Notes: a model not told the origin generated them from the letters alone. A stretch of 44,068 bases of DNA from DASSCW01 sp036555005 (GCA_036555005.1 DATBME010000025.1:1-44068), one strand, 5' to 3'; numbered from the stretch's first letter, positions 24,553 to 33,364 are shown. Translations and numbers: made by a program.

Positions 24553-25854
24553 CTAGGCGCTGCGGCCGGGCGGTGCTGAACGGACCTCCGCGTTGCGCAC
24601 CTCGGCGGCGATCGACGGCGGCAGGTGGCCGGCCAGCCGGATGCCCGACTCGGTGAACGACTCGTCCACGGGACCCGACGCCTTGGCGCGCGCGACCAGC
24701 TCGCCGCGGGCATAGGGCACCACTGTGTCGACGGCCACCATCTGGATGCGCAGCGCATCGGCCACGCGCTCGAGCAGCACCGGCAGGCCTTCGCCGCTGG
24801 CGGCGCTGACGAAGGCCGTGTCACGGCTGGCGGGCATCGGGGCGGCGCGCAGGTCGGCGTCGAGCAGGTCGATCTTGTTGAAGACGGTGATCCGTGGCTT
24901 GCCGCCTGCGCCCAGCTCGTCGAGCACGGTCTGCACGGCGGCCTGCTGGCCGATGAAGTTCGGGTCGGCGGCGTCCACCACCTCCAGCAGCAGGTCGGCG
25001 CGGATCACCTCCTCCAGGGTGGCGCGGAAGGCTTCCACCAGGTCGTGCGGCAGCTTGTTGATGAAGCCCACCGTGTCGCTCACCACGATGCGCTGGCCGC
25101 TGGGCAGGCCCACCGCCCGGGCGGTGGGATCCAGGGTGGCGAACAGCATGTCGGCGGCGTACACGTCCGCGTCGGCCAGCGCGTTGAGGAGCGTGCTCTT
25201 GCCGGCGTTGGTGTAGCCGACCAGGGCCACCGTGGCGACCTCCGCCCGATCGCGCTGTCGTCCGCTGGTGGCGCGATGGCGCCTCACCTCGTCCAGCTCG
25301 GAGCGGACCTTGCGGATCTTGTCGCGGATCAGGCGTCGGTCGGTCTCGAGCTGGCTCTCGCCGGGCCCGCGGGTGCCGATGCCGCCGGCCGTGCGCGACA
25401 GGTGCGTCCACAGCCGGGTCAGCCGCGGCAGGTGATACTGCAGCGCGGCCAGCTCCACCTGCAGCCGCCCCTCACGCGTGCGGGCGTGGCGGGCGAAGAT
25501 GTCGATGATCAGGGCCGAGCGGTCCAGCACCTTGCAGTCGAGCAGCTTCTCCAGGCTGCGCTGCTGGTTCGGCGCCAGCTCGTCGTCGACGACCAGCAGG
25601 TTGAAGTTGCTGGCCGCCTTCTCGTCGACCAGCTCCGCCGCGCGGCCCTTGCCGAAGTACCACACCGGATCGGGCTCGACCCGGCGCTGGAAGGCGCTGC
25701 CCACCACCGTGGCCCCGGCCGTCTCGGCCAGTGCGCCCAGCTCGGCCAGGCTGCGGGCGACCGGCCATTGGCCGTCGTGCGGGTTGTCGAGGCCGATCAG
25801 GAAGGCGCGCTCGACGGGCTCCGTGAGATCGATCAGGCGACTGCGTTCGGACAT
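24553..25854 (-). CDS. hflX: GTPase HflX
   Basis: A 433-residue HflX, a ribosome-associated GTPase that can split or rescue stalled ribosomes under stress. The N-terminal domain has the G-K-G-R-A-A-E-L segment (69-76), followed by the family signature G-x-G-T-R-G-P-G-E-S-Q-L-E-T-D-R-R (about 158-174). The G domain has P-loop G-Y-T-N-A-G-K-S-T at 213-221, D-T-V-G-F and N-K-I-D. The ATG at 25854 gives a family-like N-terminus; the frame open to 26160 overlaps the divergent gene. A TAGCAT -10 box lies 11 bases upstream, so the 5' leader is only a few bases. Confidence 0.95.
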   Translation of the reverse strand: MSERSRLIDLTEPVERAFLIGLDNPHDGQWPVARSLAELGALAETAGATVVGSAFQRRVEPDPVWYFGKGRAAELVDEKAASNFNLLVVDDELAPNQQRSLEKLLDCKVLDRSALIIDIFARHARTREGRLQVELAALQYHLPRLTRLWTHLSRTAGGIGTRGPGESQLETDRRLIRDKIRKVRSELDEVRRHRATSGRQRDRAEVATVALVGYTNAGKSTLLNALADADVYAADMLFATLDPTARAVGLPSGQRIVVSDTVGFINKLPHDLVEAFRATLEEVIRADLLLEVVDAADPNFIGQQAAVQTVLDELGAGGKPRITVFNKIDLLDADLRAAPMPASRDTAFVSAASGEGLPVLLERVADALRIQMVAVDTVVPYARGELVARAKASGPVDESFTESGIRLAGHLPPSIAAEVRNAEVRSAPPGRSA

Positions 25855-25865
25855 CTGTTCGGTCC

Positions 25866-25871
25866 ATGCTA
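25866..25871 (-). promoter_or_regulatory. -10 box for hflX
   Basis: TAGCAT on the minus strand, 11 bases before the hflX ATG, predicting a very short untranslated leader. It lies in the 151-base divergent spacer shared with the GGDEF-EAL gene. Confidence 0.4.
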
Positions 25872-26005
25872 GCCGATCCCCCATCCCGGACCTCCAGCCC
25901 GGGTTCGTGCTTGGCAGCGAGCGTGAGCGGTACTTTCGAGCGGTAGCGACGGTGACCCGTCTGTGCCATACCTCACCGCACATCAGGGGGCCGCTGGAGA
26001 AACGC

Positions 26006-27640
26006 GTGCACGACGCCATGCCGGGACACACGGCTGGAACCACCGCCCACGAGTCGCGGGCGGGCCTTGGGCTGCGCCTGGCACTGGCGCTGGGCGCCAG
26101 CGCGCTGGTCGGCATCGTGCTCGAGCGACTGCTGGTCGGCGTCATCCCGGTGGCCGCCATGCGCTACCTGGTCAGCTCACTGGTCGCCACCGGGCTGGTG
26201 GGCGTGGCACTCTATCACATGGTCGTGTCGCCGCTGGCCAGGTCCCGCGCCGACCTGACGGTCCGCTATGAAGCCGCCCTGGCCGATGCGCTGGCCGATC
26301 CACTGACCGGCCTCGGCAACCATCGCGCCTTCCAGGAGGAGCTCGACCGCCAGGTCGACGCCGCGCAGCGCTACGGCGCGCCGGTGTCGCTGGTGCTGAT
26401 CGACCTGGACGACTTTAAGGCGATCAACGACACCAAGGGCCACGCCTTCGGCGACCAGGCGCTGACCCACTTCGGCACGCTGGTCAAGCGCGGGCTGCGC
26501 AAGGTGGACCGATCCTTCCGCGTCGGCGGCGACGAGTTCGCCATCCTGCTGCCGCAGACCGATGCCGAGGGGGCCAAGATCGTCATCCGCCGCCTGCTGG
26601 CCGCCACGCTGCAGCCGGCCCTGCGCAGCCACGTCGATCCGGGCAGCCTCTCCTTCTCGGCCGGGATCTCGGCGCTGCCCGATCCGGCCACCGGGCGGGC
26701 CGAGCTCTACAGCCAGGCCGATGCGGCTCTCTACGCGGCCAAGCGGGCGGGGCGCACCGAGGTCCTGATCTTCGACCGCGCGGTGACGCCCAGCGCCGAT
26801 CCGAGCGGGATGGGCGCCGCGGTGGCCGAGGTCCTGGCGCGCGCCTGGCTGCGGCCGGTGTACCAGCCGATCATGGAGCTCAAGACCGGCGCACTACTGG
26901 GCGTGGAGGGCCTGATCCGGCCCATCTCGCCGGCCCCCTTCGCCGATCCGGGCAGCCTGTTCGAGGCGGCGGCCACCAGCGGGCACCTGCTGGCGCTGGA
27001 GCTGGCCTGCGTGGAGACGATCGTGGCCGGCGCCGCCGGGCTGGCGCGCGGGCCCTTCCTGTCGATCAACCTGTCGCCGGCCACGCTCGAGGCGCCCGAG
27101 TTCAGCACCGCCGCCCTGCTGGCCATCCTGGCCCGCCACAGCTTCCCGCCGGAGCGGCTGGTCATCGAGCTCACCGAGCAGCAGCCGGTCAACGACGTCG
27201 ACAAGATCCGGCTCAAGCTGGAGACCTGCCGCGCTGCCGGCATGCGGGTCGCCGCCGACGACGTGGGCTCCGGCAACGCCGGCCTGCGCCTCCTGGCCGA
27301 GCTGAACTTCGACATCATCAAGGTCGACCTGACGCTGGTGCAGCGCAGCGCCTCCAGCCCCGCCTCCAGCGCCGTGGTCGAATCAGTCGTCTCGCTGGCC
27401 GGCCGCACCGGCGCGATGGTGGTGGCCGAGGGGATCGAGCACCCCGAGCAGCTGGAGCAGCTCGACCAGCTGGGCATCAGCGTCGGCCAGGGCTTCCTGC
27501 TCGGCCGGCCCGGATCGCTCCCCGGCCAGGAGGCGCCGACCGTCAGCCGCGACCCGCTCGCCATCGACGACGAGCCGATCGACGACGGGACGCCGGCCAT
27601 GTCCGCCTGGCGCCAGTCGATCGGCCTGCCGGTCACCTAG
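26006..27640 (+). CDS. Membrane-bound GGDEF-EAL cyclic di-GMP enzyme
   Basis: A 544-residue protein with two transmembrane helices (about 17-38 and 48-72), a GGDEF domain (about 85-250) and an EAL domain (about 275-510). The cyclase motif G174-G-D-E-F178 is intact, preceded five residues earlier by R-K-V-D, which fits the RxxD product-inhibition site. In the EAL domain the signature is E-G-L instead of E-A-L, but N in S-I-N-L-S, E in I-E-L-T-E, D-D, K in I-I-K-V-D, E in A-E-G-I-E and the terminal Q-G are present, so hydrolysis is plausible. GTG at 26006 follows GGAGA. It may synthesise, degrade or switch between the two. Confidence 0.9.
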   Translation: MHDAMPGHTAGTTAHESRAGLGLRLALALGASALVGIVLERLLVGVIPVAAMRYLVSSLVATGLVGVALYHMVVSPLARSRADLTVRYEAALADALADPLTGLGNHRAFQEELDRQVDAAQRYGAPVSLVLIDLDDFKAINDTKGHAFGDQALTHFGTLVKRGLRKVDRSFRVGGDEFAILLPQTDAEGAKIVIRRLLAATLQPALRSHVDPGSLSFSAGISALPDPATGRAELYSQADAALYAAKRAGRTEVLIFDRAVTPSADPSGMGAAVAEVLARAWLRPVYQPIMELKTGALLGVEGLIRPISPAPFADPGSLFEAAATSGHLLALELACVETIVAGAAGLARGPFLSINLSPATLEAPEFSTAALLAILARHSFPPERLVIELTEQQPVNDVDKIRLKLETCRAAGMRVAADDVGSGNAGLRLLAELNFDIIKVDLTLVQRSASSPASSAVVESVVSLAGRTGAMVVAEGIEHPEQLEQLDQLGISVGQGFLLGRPGSLPGQEAPTVSRDPLAIDDEPIDDGTPAMSAWRQSIGLPVT

Positions 27641-27650
27641 CGGAGCGACG

Positions 27651-28604
27651 TCAGGCGGTCAGGCGCCGGACCAGGTCGCTGGCCTTGTCGGCGAGGGCGG
27701 CGGCCGGACCCTCGCCGGCGTCCAGCCACACGATCCGGCGATCGCGGCGGAACCAGGTCAGCTGGCGCTTGGCGTACTGGCGCGTATGCCGGGTGGTGAG
27801 CGCCACCGCCTCCTCCCGGCTGAGCTCGCCGGCCAGCACGGCCAGCGCCTCCCGATAGCCGTGGCCCGACAGGGCCGGCAGCTCCGGACCGTAGCCACGC
27901 GCGGCGAGCGTGCGGGCCTCATCCAGCAGGCCGTGGTCGAAGATCCAGGCGCTGCGCTCGGCGATGCGGTGGTCCAGCACCGGCCGCGGGCGGCTCAGGC
28001 CCAGCAGCGCCACCCGGCCCGGCCACGGCTCGCGTGCTGGCGGCGCGCTCGCTCCCCCACCGGCGATGGCGCGCTCCAAGGCCCGCAGCACGCGGCGCGG
28101 GTTGTGCAGGTCGGTGCGCGCCGCCGCGGCCGGGTCGAGCGTCTCCAGCCGCGCGACCAGCGCGGGCAGGCCCTCGGTCTCCAGCTCCATGGCCAGCTCG
28201 CGCCGCACCTCGGGCGACCAAGGCTGCGAGGCCAGGTCGTGGCCGTCGACCAGGGCGCTGACGTACAGGCCGGTTCCCCCGACGACGAGCGGCAGCCGTC
28301 CGCGATCCCAGATCTGCGGCACCAGCTGCCGGGCGCGTTCGACCCAGTCCGCCACCGTGAACGACGCATCCGGATCGACCACGTCCAGCAGGTGATGCGG
28401 CACCCCCACGCGGTCGGCGACATCGGGCTTGGCGGTGCCGACGTCCATGCCGCGGTACACCTGGCGGGAGTCGGCGACCAGGACCTCCACTGGCAGGCGC
28501 TGCGCCAGCGCCAGGGACAGCTCGGTCTTGCCGGAGGCGGTCGGGCCGACGAGCGCGGCCAGCGGTGGCGGGACGGGCGGGCGGCGCGTGGCCGGCGACG
28601 GCAT
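27651..28604 (-). CDS. miaA: tRNA dimethylallyltransferase MiaA
   Basis: A 317-residue MiaA, which adds a dimethylallyl group to N6 of A37 in tRNAs that read codons starting with U. P-loop G-P-T-A-S-G-K-T is at 20-27; D-S-R-Q-V-Y-R-G-M-D-V-G-T-A-K-P is diagnostic; G-G-T-G-L-Y and the C-terminal R-Q-Y-A-K-R-Q-x-T-W-F-R segment are intact. It starts 14 bases after ymdB, as last gene of the rny-ymdB-miaA run, and converges on the GGDEF-EAL gene with a 10-base gap. Confidence 0.95.
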   Translation of the reverse strand: MPSPATRRPPVPPPLAALVGPTASGKTELSLALAQRLPVEVLVADSRQVYRGMDVGTAKPDVADRVGVPHHLLDVVDPDASFTVADWVERARQLVPQIWDRGRLPLVVGGTGLYVSALVDGHDLASQPWSPEVRRELAMELETEGLPALVARLETLDPAAAARTDLHNPRRVLRALERAIAGGGASAPPAREPWPGRVALLGLSRPRPVLDHRIAERSAWIFDHGLLDEARTLAARGYGPELPALSGHGYREALAVLAGELSREEAVALTTRHTRQYAKRQLTWFRRDRRIVWLDAGEGPAAALADKASDLVRRLTA

Positions 28605-28618
28605 CGGTCCCGCCCCGG

Positions 28619-29428
28619 TCAGACCTCGATCAGGCGTTGCACCTGCTCGATCGAGCGTGCGCGCCCGGTCTCGCGGTCGGCCTCGATTACCACCGCGTTC
28701 AGGCTGACCGGCCCCTCCGCCACGTTGAAGCGCGTGGGCAGGTGGGTCAGGAAGCGCGGCAGCACGGTCTCCAGGCTGAAGCCGATGATCGAGTCGCGCG
28801 GGCCGGTCATACCAATGTCGCTGATGTAGGCCGTGCCCTGGGGCAGCACCCGGGCGTCGGCGGTGGGAACGTGGGTGTGGGTGCCGACCACGGCCGTGAC
28901 CCGCCCGTCCAGGTACCAGCCCATGGCGTTCTTCTCCGAGGTGATCTCGCAGTGGAAGTCCAGGATGCGCACCGCCGGCAGCGGCTCGGCGGCACCGTCG
29001 AGGAGGGCATCCATCGCGACGAAGGGAGAATCCAGCTGGTTCATGAAGACGCGGCCCATGGCGTTCATGACCGCCACCTGGCCGCCGTCGGCAAGGGCGT
29101 GGATCAGCCAGCCCCGGCCCGGCGCGTCATCGGGATAGTTCATGGGGCGCAGCACCGGCCGGCCCGAGTCGAGGTAGTCGTACACCTCGCGCTTGTCCCA
29201 GATGTGATTGCCACTGGTGATGACGTCCACTCCGTGGGTCAGCAGCTCCTCCGACAGGCTGGGTGTCAGCCCCGCCCCGGCGGCCAGGTTCTCGCCGTTG
29301 GCGATGACCATGTCCAGGTCGAGCTCGCGGCGCAGCTCGGGCAGGGCGTGCACCACCGCCTGGCGTCCCGGCTTGCCGATGATGTCCCCGACGACCATGC
29401 ACCGCAGCAGCGCGGCGCGATCGGTCAC
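28619..29428 (-). CDS. ymdB: YmdB-type metallophosphoesterase
   Basis: A 269-residue calcineurin-like phosphoesterase of the YmdB family (TIGR00282). Metal ligands are in V-G-D-I-I-G-K-P-G-R, A-N-G-E-N, S-G-N-H-I-W-D-K and V-G-T-H-T-H-V-P-T-A-D. Bacillus YmdB hydrolyses 2',3'-cyclic nucleotides and its gene is also next to rny, matching this locus. It starts at GTG overlapping the rny stop (GTGA), so the pair is probably translationally coupled. Confidence 0.94.
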   Translation of the reverse strand: MTDRAALLRCMVVGDIIGKPGRQAVVHALPELRRELDLDMVIANGENLAAGAGLTPSLSEELLTHGVDVITSGNHIWDKREVYDYLDSGRPVLRPMNYPDDAPGRGWLIHALADGGQVAVMNAMGRVFMNQLDSPFVAMDALLDGAAEPLPAVRILDFHCEITSEKNAMGWYLDGRVTAVVGTHTHVPTADARVLPQGTAYISDIGMTGPRDSIIGFSLETVLPRFLTHLPTRFNVAEGPVSLNAVVIEADRETGRARSIEQVQRLIEV

Positions 29429-30954
29429 CGGGCGTAGTCCACGGCCCGCGTCTCGCGAATGACCGTCACCTTGATCTGGCCGGGGTACTGCAGCTGGTCC
29501 TCGATCTTCTTGACCACGTCGCGAGCCAGGCGCGAGCTGGCCAGGTCGTCCATGTCCTCGGGGCGGACCAGGATCCGGATCTCGCGGCCGGCCTGGATGG
29601 CGTAGCAGCGCTCGACCCCCGGGAAAGAGAGGGCGATCTGCTGCAGATCGTCCAGGCGCTTGATGTAGTTGTCCAGGCTCTCCCCGCGCGCGCCGGGGCG
29701 TGAGGCGCTGATCGCGTCGGCGATCTGCACCACCGTCGCCTCGACCGACTCCTGCTCGACCTCCTGGTGGTGCGCGGCGATGGCGTTGCAGACCACCGTG
29801 CTGACTCCATAGCGGCCGGCGATGTCGCCGCCGATCAGGGCGTGCGGCCCCTCCACCTCGTGGTCGACCGCCTTGCCGATGTCGTGCAGCAGGCCGCCCT
29901 TCTTGGACTCGGGCACGTTGGCGCCGATCTCCGCGGCCAGCAGGCCGGCCAGCCGCGCCGTCTCGACGACGTGGTTCAGCACGTTCTGGCCGTAGCTGGT
30001 GCGGTACTTGAGGCGGCCCAGCAGCTTGACCAGCTCCGGGTGCAGGCCCGGCACGCCGGCGTCATAGGCGGCCTGCTCGCCGGCCTGCCGCATGACGACC
30101 TCGATCTCGGCGCGGCACTTGGTCACGGTCTCCTCGATGCGCCCGGGATGGATGCGGCCGTCGCTGATGAGCTTGGTGAGCGCCATGCGGGCGACCTCCC
30201 GCCGCACCGGGTCGAAGCCGGACAGCACCACCGCTTCGGGCGTGTCGTCGATGATCAGGTCCACCCCGGTGGCCTGCTCCAGGGCGCGGATGTTGCGGCC
30301 CTCGCGGCCGATGATGCGGCCCTTCATCTCCTCCGACGGCAGCGTGACGACGGTGACGGTCGTCTCCGAGGTGTGGTCGGCGGCGATGCGCTGCATGACC
30401 GTGGTCAGGATGCGGCGCGCCCGCTCGTCGCCCTCGTCGGCGGCGTGGCGCTCGATCTCCCGCACCTGGTGCTGGGCCTCGGCCCGCGCCTCGTCGACGA
30501 TCTGCCGGATCAGCGCCTGTCGCGCCTCACCGGCGCTCAGCCCGCCGACCCGTTCCAGCTCGGTGATCTGGCGCTGCTGCAGGGCCGCCAGCCGGACCTT
30601 CTCCTCCTCGACCTCGCGCTGCCGCTCCTCGAAGCCGGCCTCGCGGCGCTCGAGCGCCTCCAGCTTGTGGTCCAGGCCTTCGGATCGGTCCAGCAGCAGC
30701 CGCTCCTGGCGCTGCAGGTCGGCGCGCTTCTGGCGCGCCTCTTCCTCGGCCGCACGCTGCGCCTGGAGGGCATCGTCCTTGCCCTCCAGCACGATCTCCT
30801 TCTGCTTGGCCCGGGCCTCGGCGACGATCCGCTCGGCATAGCCCTCGGCATGCTTGACCGATGAGGCGGCCAGGTAGCGGCGCGCGACATAGCCGATGGC
30901 GATGCCGATCGCCAGCGCGGCGATCCCCACGATCATGAGCTCGGTGCTGGGCAT
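29425..30954 (-). CDS. rny: Ribonuclease Y
   Basis: A 509-residue RNase Y, the membrane-anchored endonuclease that initiates mRNA decay in many Gram-positive-type bacteria. An N-terminal helix (about 7-25), a long Glu/Arg/Ala-rich coiled coil (about 35-175), a KH domain with G-R-E-G at 217-220, and an HD domain with His328 and the His357-Asp358 pair are seen. The ATG at 30954 follows GAGGAGGA; the longer frame to 31020 is untranslated leader. It is first in rny-ymdB-miaA, with a candidate TACACT -10 box at 31071-31076. Confidence 0.96.
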   Translation of the reverse strand: MPSTELMIVGIAALAIGIAIGYVARRYLAASSVKHAEGYAERIVAEARAKQKEIVLEGKDDALQAQRAAEEEARQKRADLQRQERLLLDRSEGLDHKLEALERREAGFEERQREVEEEKVRLAALQQRQITELERVGGLSAGEARQALIRQIVDEARAEAQHQVREIERHAADEGDERARRILTTVMQRIAADHTSETTVTVVTLPSEEMKGRIIGREGRNIRALEQATGVDLIIDDTPEAVVLSGFDPVRREVARMALTKLISDGRIHPGRIEETVTKCRAEIEVVMRQAGEQAAYDAGVPGLHPELVKLLGRLKYRTSYGQNVLNHVVETARLAGLLAAEIGANVPESKKGGLLHDIGKAVDHEVEGPHALIGGDIAGRYGVSTVVCNAIAAHHQEVEQESVEATVVQIADAISASRPGARGESLDNYIKRLDDLQQIALSFPGVERCYAIQAGREIRILVRPEDMDDLASSRLARDVVKKIEDQLQYPGQIKVTVIRETRAVDYAR

Positions 30955-31040
30955 CGGCTCCTCCTCAGGCGGAGCCCGGTTGGGCAGAGTTCGCGTCCGG
31001 ATGCCGGATGCGCGCGTCACGTTTCACGGTGGTTCGGGGC

Positions 31041-31059
31041 CACCACCACCGGTGGCTGA
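31041..31059. repeat. Single palindrome in the rny leader, similar to the dispersed repeats
   Basis: CACCACCACCGGTGGCTGA contains GCCACC/GGTGGC-type arms and resembles the ACCAC...GTGGT palindromes at 39.3 and 43.0 kb. It lies between the likely rny -10 box and the rny start, so it may equally be a leader hairpin. Confidence 0.4.
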
Positions 31060-31070
31060 CCGATCCGCGG

Positions 31071-31076
31071 AGTGTA
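31071..31076 (-). promoter_or_regulatory. Candidate -10 box for rny
   Basis: TACACT on the minus strand would start transcription near 31064, giving a leader of about 110 bases before rny that includes the palindrome at 31041-31059. The -35 region is not convincing. Confidence 0.35.
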
Positions 31077-31136
31077 CCGCAAGCCGCGCCGTGGGTCGGC
31101 GGCGGGAGTTCGGCGACCAGGTTCGGCGGTCGTGGG

Positions 31137-32087
31137 CTAACCGCCGAGCCGGCTCATCAGGCGGATCATGTCCAGGTCGCGGGGGATGAAGTCCTGCAGC
31201 ATCACGCGCTGCACGCCCGCCGCTTCAAAGGCGCGCAGCCGCTCTCCCGCCTCGTCCAGGGTGCCCATGATCCAGCGCTCCTGCCGCTGGGCGAGCCATG
31301 CCTCGGCCTCCGCCGCCGACGCGCCGGTGAGCTCCAGCTGGAGTCGCACCCGGTCGGTCAGCTCGGCCCGCGTCTCGGCGATCAGGACGCCGGTCATGGC
31401 GCTGTGGGTGATCTCGGCCGGGTCGCGGCCGATCGCCTGGCAGGCGGCGTCGACGCGGGCATAGGCCTCCGGCGCGCGAGCCGGCGAGGCCGAGTTCAGG
31501 TTGAACTCGTCGGCGTACCGCGCCGCCAGCCTCGCCAGGCGCGGGCCGCCGCGGCCGCCCAGGATGATCGGCGGGTGGCGCCGGCCGTTGCGCTCCGGCC
31601 GGGTGCGGAACAGCGTTTCGCGGACCTGCCAGTGCGAGCCTTCGAAGCCCCAACCGTCGGGCTCGGTCCACAGGCCGTGCACGATCGCCACCGACTCCTC
31701 GAGCATGGTGTAGCGCTCGTCCAGGTCGGGGAACGGGATGCCCAGCTGCGCATGCTCGAGGTCGTTCCAGCCCGCGCCCATGCCGACCTCCACCCGGCCG
31801 CCGCTCATCTCGTCGACCGTCGCCACCAGCTTGGCGAACGGCCCCGGCAGCCGGAAGGTCATCGGCGACACCAGCGCGCCGATGTGGATGCGGGCGGTGT
31901 CGCGCGCCAGGCCGGCCAGGGTGGCCCAGGCGTCGGTGGTCGGCCCGTCCTCGGGTCCCGGGAAGCTGGCGTAGTGGTCGGAGCGGAAGAAGGCCTCCAG
32001 GCCGGCGTCCTGGGCGGTGGTCGCGGCGGCCCGGATCTCGTCGTAGGTGAGCCCCATCTGGGGCTCGGTCATCAGCGCCAGCCGCAT
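31137..32087 (-). CDS. LLM-class flavin- or F420-dependent oxidoreductase
   Basis: A 316-residue luciferase-like monooxygenase (TIM barrel). The N-terminus M-R-L-A-L-M-T-E-P-Q, D-A-G-L-E-A-F-F-R-S-D-H-Y, the G-A-L-V-S-P segment, G-M-G-A-G-W-N-D-L-E-H and I-I-L-G-G-R-G-G-P-R are typical of the F420-dependent subgroup. Such enzymes transfer hydride with F420 or FMN; substrates cannot be predicted. The ATG at 32087 gives a family-like N-terminus and lies five bases after the DUF1801 stop, implying co-transcription. The cofactor choice is inference. Confidence 0.85.
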   Translation of the reverse strand: MRLALMTEPQMGLTYDEIRAAATTAQDAGLEAFFRSDHYASFPGPEDGPTTDAWATLAGLARDTARIHIGALVSPMTFRLPGPFAKLVATVDEMSGGRVEVGMGAGWNDLEHAQLGIPFPDLDERYTMLEESVAIVHGLWTEPDGWGFEGSHWQVRETLFRTRPERNGRRHPPIILGGRGGPRLARLAARYADEFNLNSASPARAPEAYARVDAACQAIGRDPAEITHSAMTGVLIAETRAELTDRVRLQLELTGASAAEAEAWLAQRQERWIMGTLDEAGERLRAFEAAGVQRVMLQDFIPRDLDMIRLMSRLGG

Positions 32088-32092
32088 GCCGT

Positions 32093-32569
32093 TCAGCCGC
32101 CCGCCGCCCGCCGGGTCTGGCGCGCCGAGCCGCGAGCCGCCTCGTAGTGCTTCAGGTAGTCGTCGAGCGGCACCTTGGCGATCGTCTCGCCGATCACGTC
32201 CAGCGGCACGTCCTCCAGCTTCCGGAAGCGCAGGCAGCTCTTGCCCATGTTCAGCCGCTTGCCGCTCTCGGCGTAGCGCGCCGTGAACCACTCCGCCAGC
32301 TGCGGGTCGCCGTAGACGGTATTCAGGTAGAGGGACATGTACTGCTTCTGGCTGGCCAGCCCGGCCAGGCCCAGCGGCTGCCCGTTGTAGGTGTCCGGGA
32401 AGCGCTCGAGCGGGATATACCAGGCGATCATGCCGGACGCCATGCCCTCCTCGAAGCCGTCCGGCAGGTTGCGCCGAATCACGTCACGCACCGCCGAGAT
32501 CGCCTGCCGCCGATCGGGCGGCAGGGCGGCGATGTACTCGTCGGGGGTCGTGGCGGAGCTGCTGGCCAT
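32093..32569 (-). CDS. DUF1801-domain protein
   Basis: A 158-residue protein of the DUF1801/YdhG family. It begins with a T-P-D-E-Y-I-A-A-L-P-P-D-R-R segment and has the core E-E-G-M-A-S-G-M-I-A-W-Y-I-P-L and M-G-K-S-C-L-R-F-R-K. Family members adopt a frataxin/YjbR-like fold; no enzymatic role is established. It has GGGAGGG before the ATG and is probably co-transcribed with the LLM gene. A 14-bp palindrome lies just upstream. Confidence 0.85.
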   Translation of the reverse strand: MASSSATTPDEYIAALPPDRRQAISAVRDVIRRNLPDGFEEGMASGMIAWYIPLERFPDTYNGQPLGLAGLASQKQYMSLYLNTVYGDPQLAEWFTARYAESGKRLNMGKSCLRFRKLEDVPLDVIGETIAKVPLDDYLKHYEAARGSARQTRRAAGG

Positions 32570-32588
32570 GGATCCGGCCCTCCCGTTG

Positions 32589-32602
32589 CGTTGCCGGCAA
32601 CG
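32589..32602. promoter_or_regulatory. 14-bp perfect palindrome before the DUF1801 gene
   Basis: CGTTGCCGGCAACG is a perfect palindrome 20 bases before the DUF1801 ATG, in the 57-base gap after recX. It could be an operator or a small leader hairpin. Confidence 0.35.
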
Positions 32603-32626
32603 GTAGCGCCTGCCGGCAGCGGCCGC

Positions 32627-33157
32627 TCAGGCCGGCTCGCGACGGGTGCGGATGGCACGTCGCGCCGTCTCGGGGTCGAAGCCGCGGCGGACGAGGTACA
32701 TGCCGATGCGCTCGACCGCCCTGCGATCGTCGGGGATCGGGCGGCCGCGCAGGTGCCGGTCCAGCGCCGCCAGCGCCCGGTCGTCCTCGGTAGCGGGCAG
32801 CCCGTGATGGTCCAGCGCCGGTTCGGCGATCTCGGATCCGCGCAGCTCCTCGATGATCTCGCGCGGCACGCCGTGCTGGCGCAGCTCGGCCTCCACCATG
32901 CGCCGCCCGCGGGGTGCGTGGCGATCGCGCTGTTCCGCCCACCAGCGGGCAAAGGCCCGATCGTCGACGAAACCCAGCGTCGCCAGCCGCTCCAGCGTGC
33001 GCTCCACGGTCGGCTCCTCGACCCCCGCTCGGCGGAGGCGCCGCTCCAGCTCCCAGCGGGTGCGCGGCCGGGCGCCGAGGTAACGCGCCGCGATCTCCAT
33101 CGCCCCTTCGTCGTCCGGAGCGGCCCGCGGGGTGGATGTTCCGCGCCGGCCGGTCAT
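32627..33157 (-). CDS. recX: Regulatory protein RecX
   Basis: A 176-residue RecX, which binds RecA filaments and limits recombinase activity. It is built of three-helix repeats: R-T-R-W-E-L-E-R-R-L-R-R-A-G-V, the L-G-F-V-D-D-R-A-F-A-R-W-W segment, and a final R-R-G-F-D-P-E-T-A-R-R-A-I repeat. It follows recA at a distance of about 200 bases; the gap contains a small open frame whose stop overlaps the recX ATG (ATGA). Confidence 0.9.
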   Translation of the reverse strand: MTGRRGTSTPRAAPDDEGAMEIAARYLGARPRTRWELERRLRRAGVEEPTVERTLERLATLGFVDDRAFARWWAEQRDRHAPRGRRMVEAELRQHGVPREIIEELRGSEIAEPALDHHGLPATEDDRALAALDRHLRGRPIPDDRRAVERIGMYLVRRGFDPETARRAIRTRREPA

Positions 33158-33339
33158 GAGCGCGTGTCCCAGTCGCGAGGCCGGTGCCCGCGCAGGACCT
33201 GCTCAGGCCCGGCCCAGCCGATCAGGCGTGGCGCATCCCAGCCGGCGGCCGGCGGCAGGGCGGCGACGGCCCCCGCGCGCAGGACGTAGTCCGGATTGCC
33301 CCGCTGCCCTCTCGCCCAGGCGATGGCGCGCGCCGCCAG
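33154..33339 (-). CDS. Possible small ORF between recA and recX, start unknown
   Basis: An open frame encodes about 61-67 residues reading A-A-R-A-I-A-W-A-R-G-Q-R-G-N-P-D-Y-V-L and ending G-H-R-P-R-D-W-D-T-R-S. Its TGA overlaps the ATG of recX as ATGA, the same coupling used by undisputed gene pairs in this window. The frame has no ATG, GTG or TTG; CTG at 33339 is the most likely start, and it is open further back into the 3' end of recA. The composition looks coding (balanced, Trp-containing), but I recognise no family. Existence is plausible, not proven. Confidence 0.4.
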   Translation of the reverse strand: MAARAIAWARGQRGNPDYVLRAGAVAALPPAAGWDAPRLIGWAGPEQVLRGHRPRDWDTRS

Positions 33340-33364
33340 CCCGGCCGTGGCCGGCTCGACGGCG

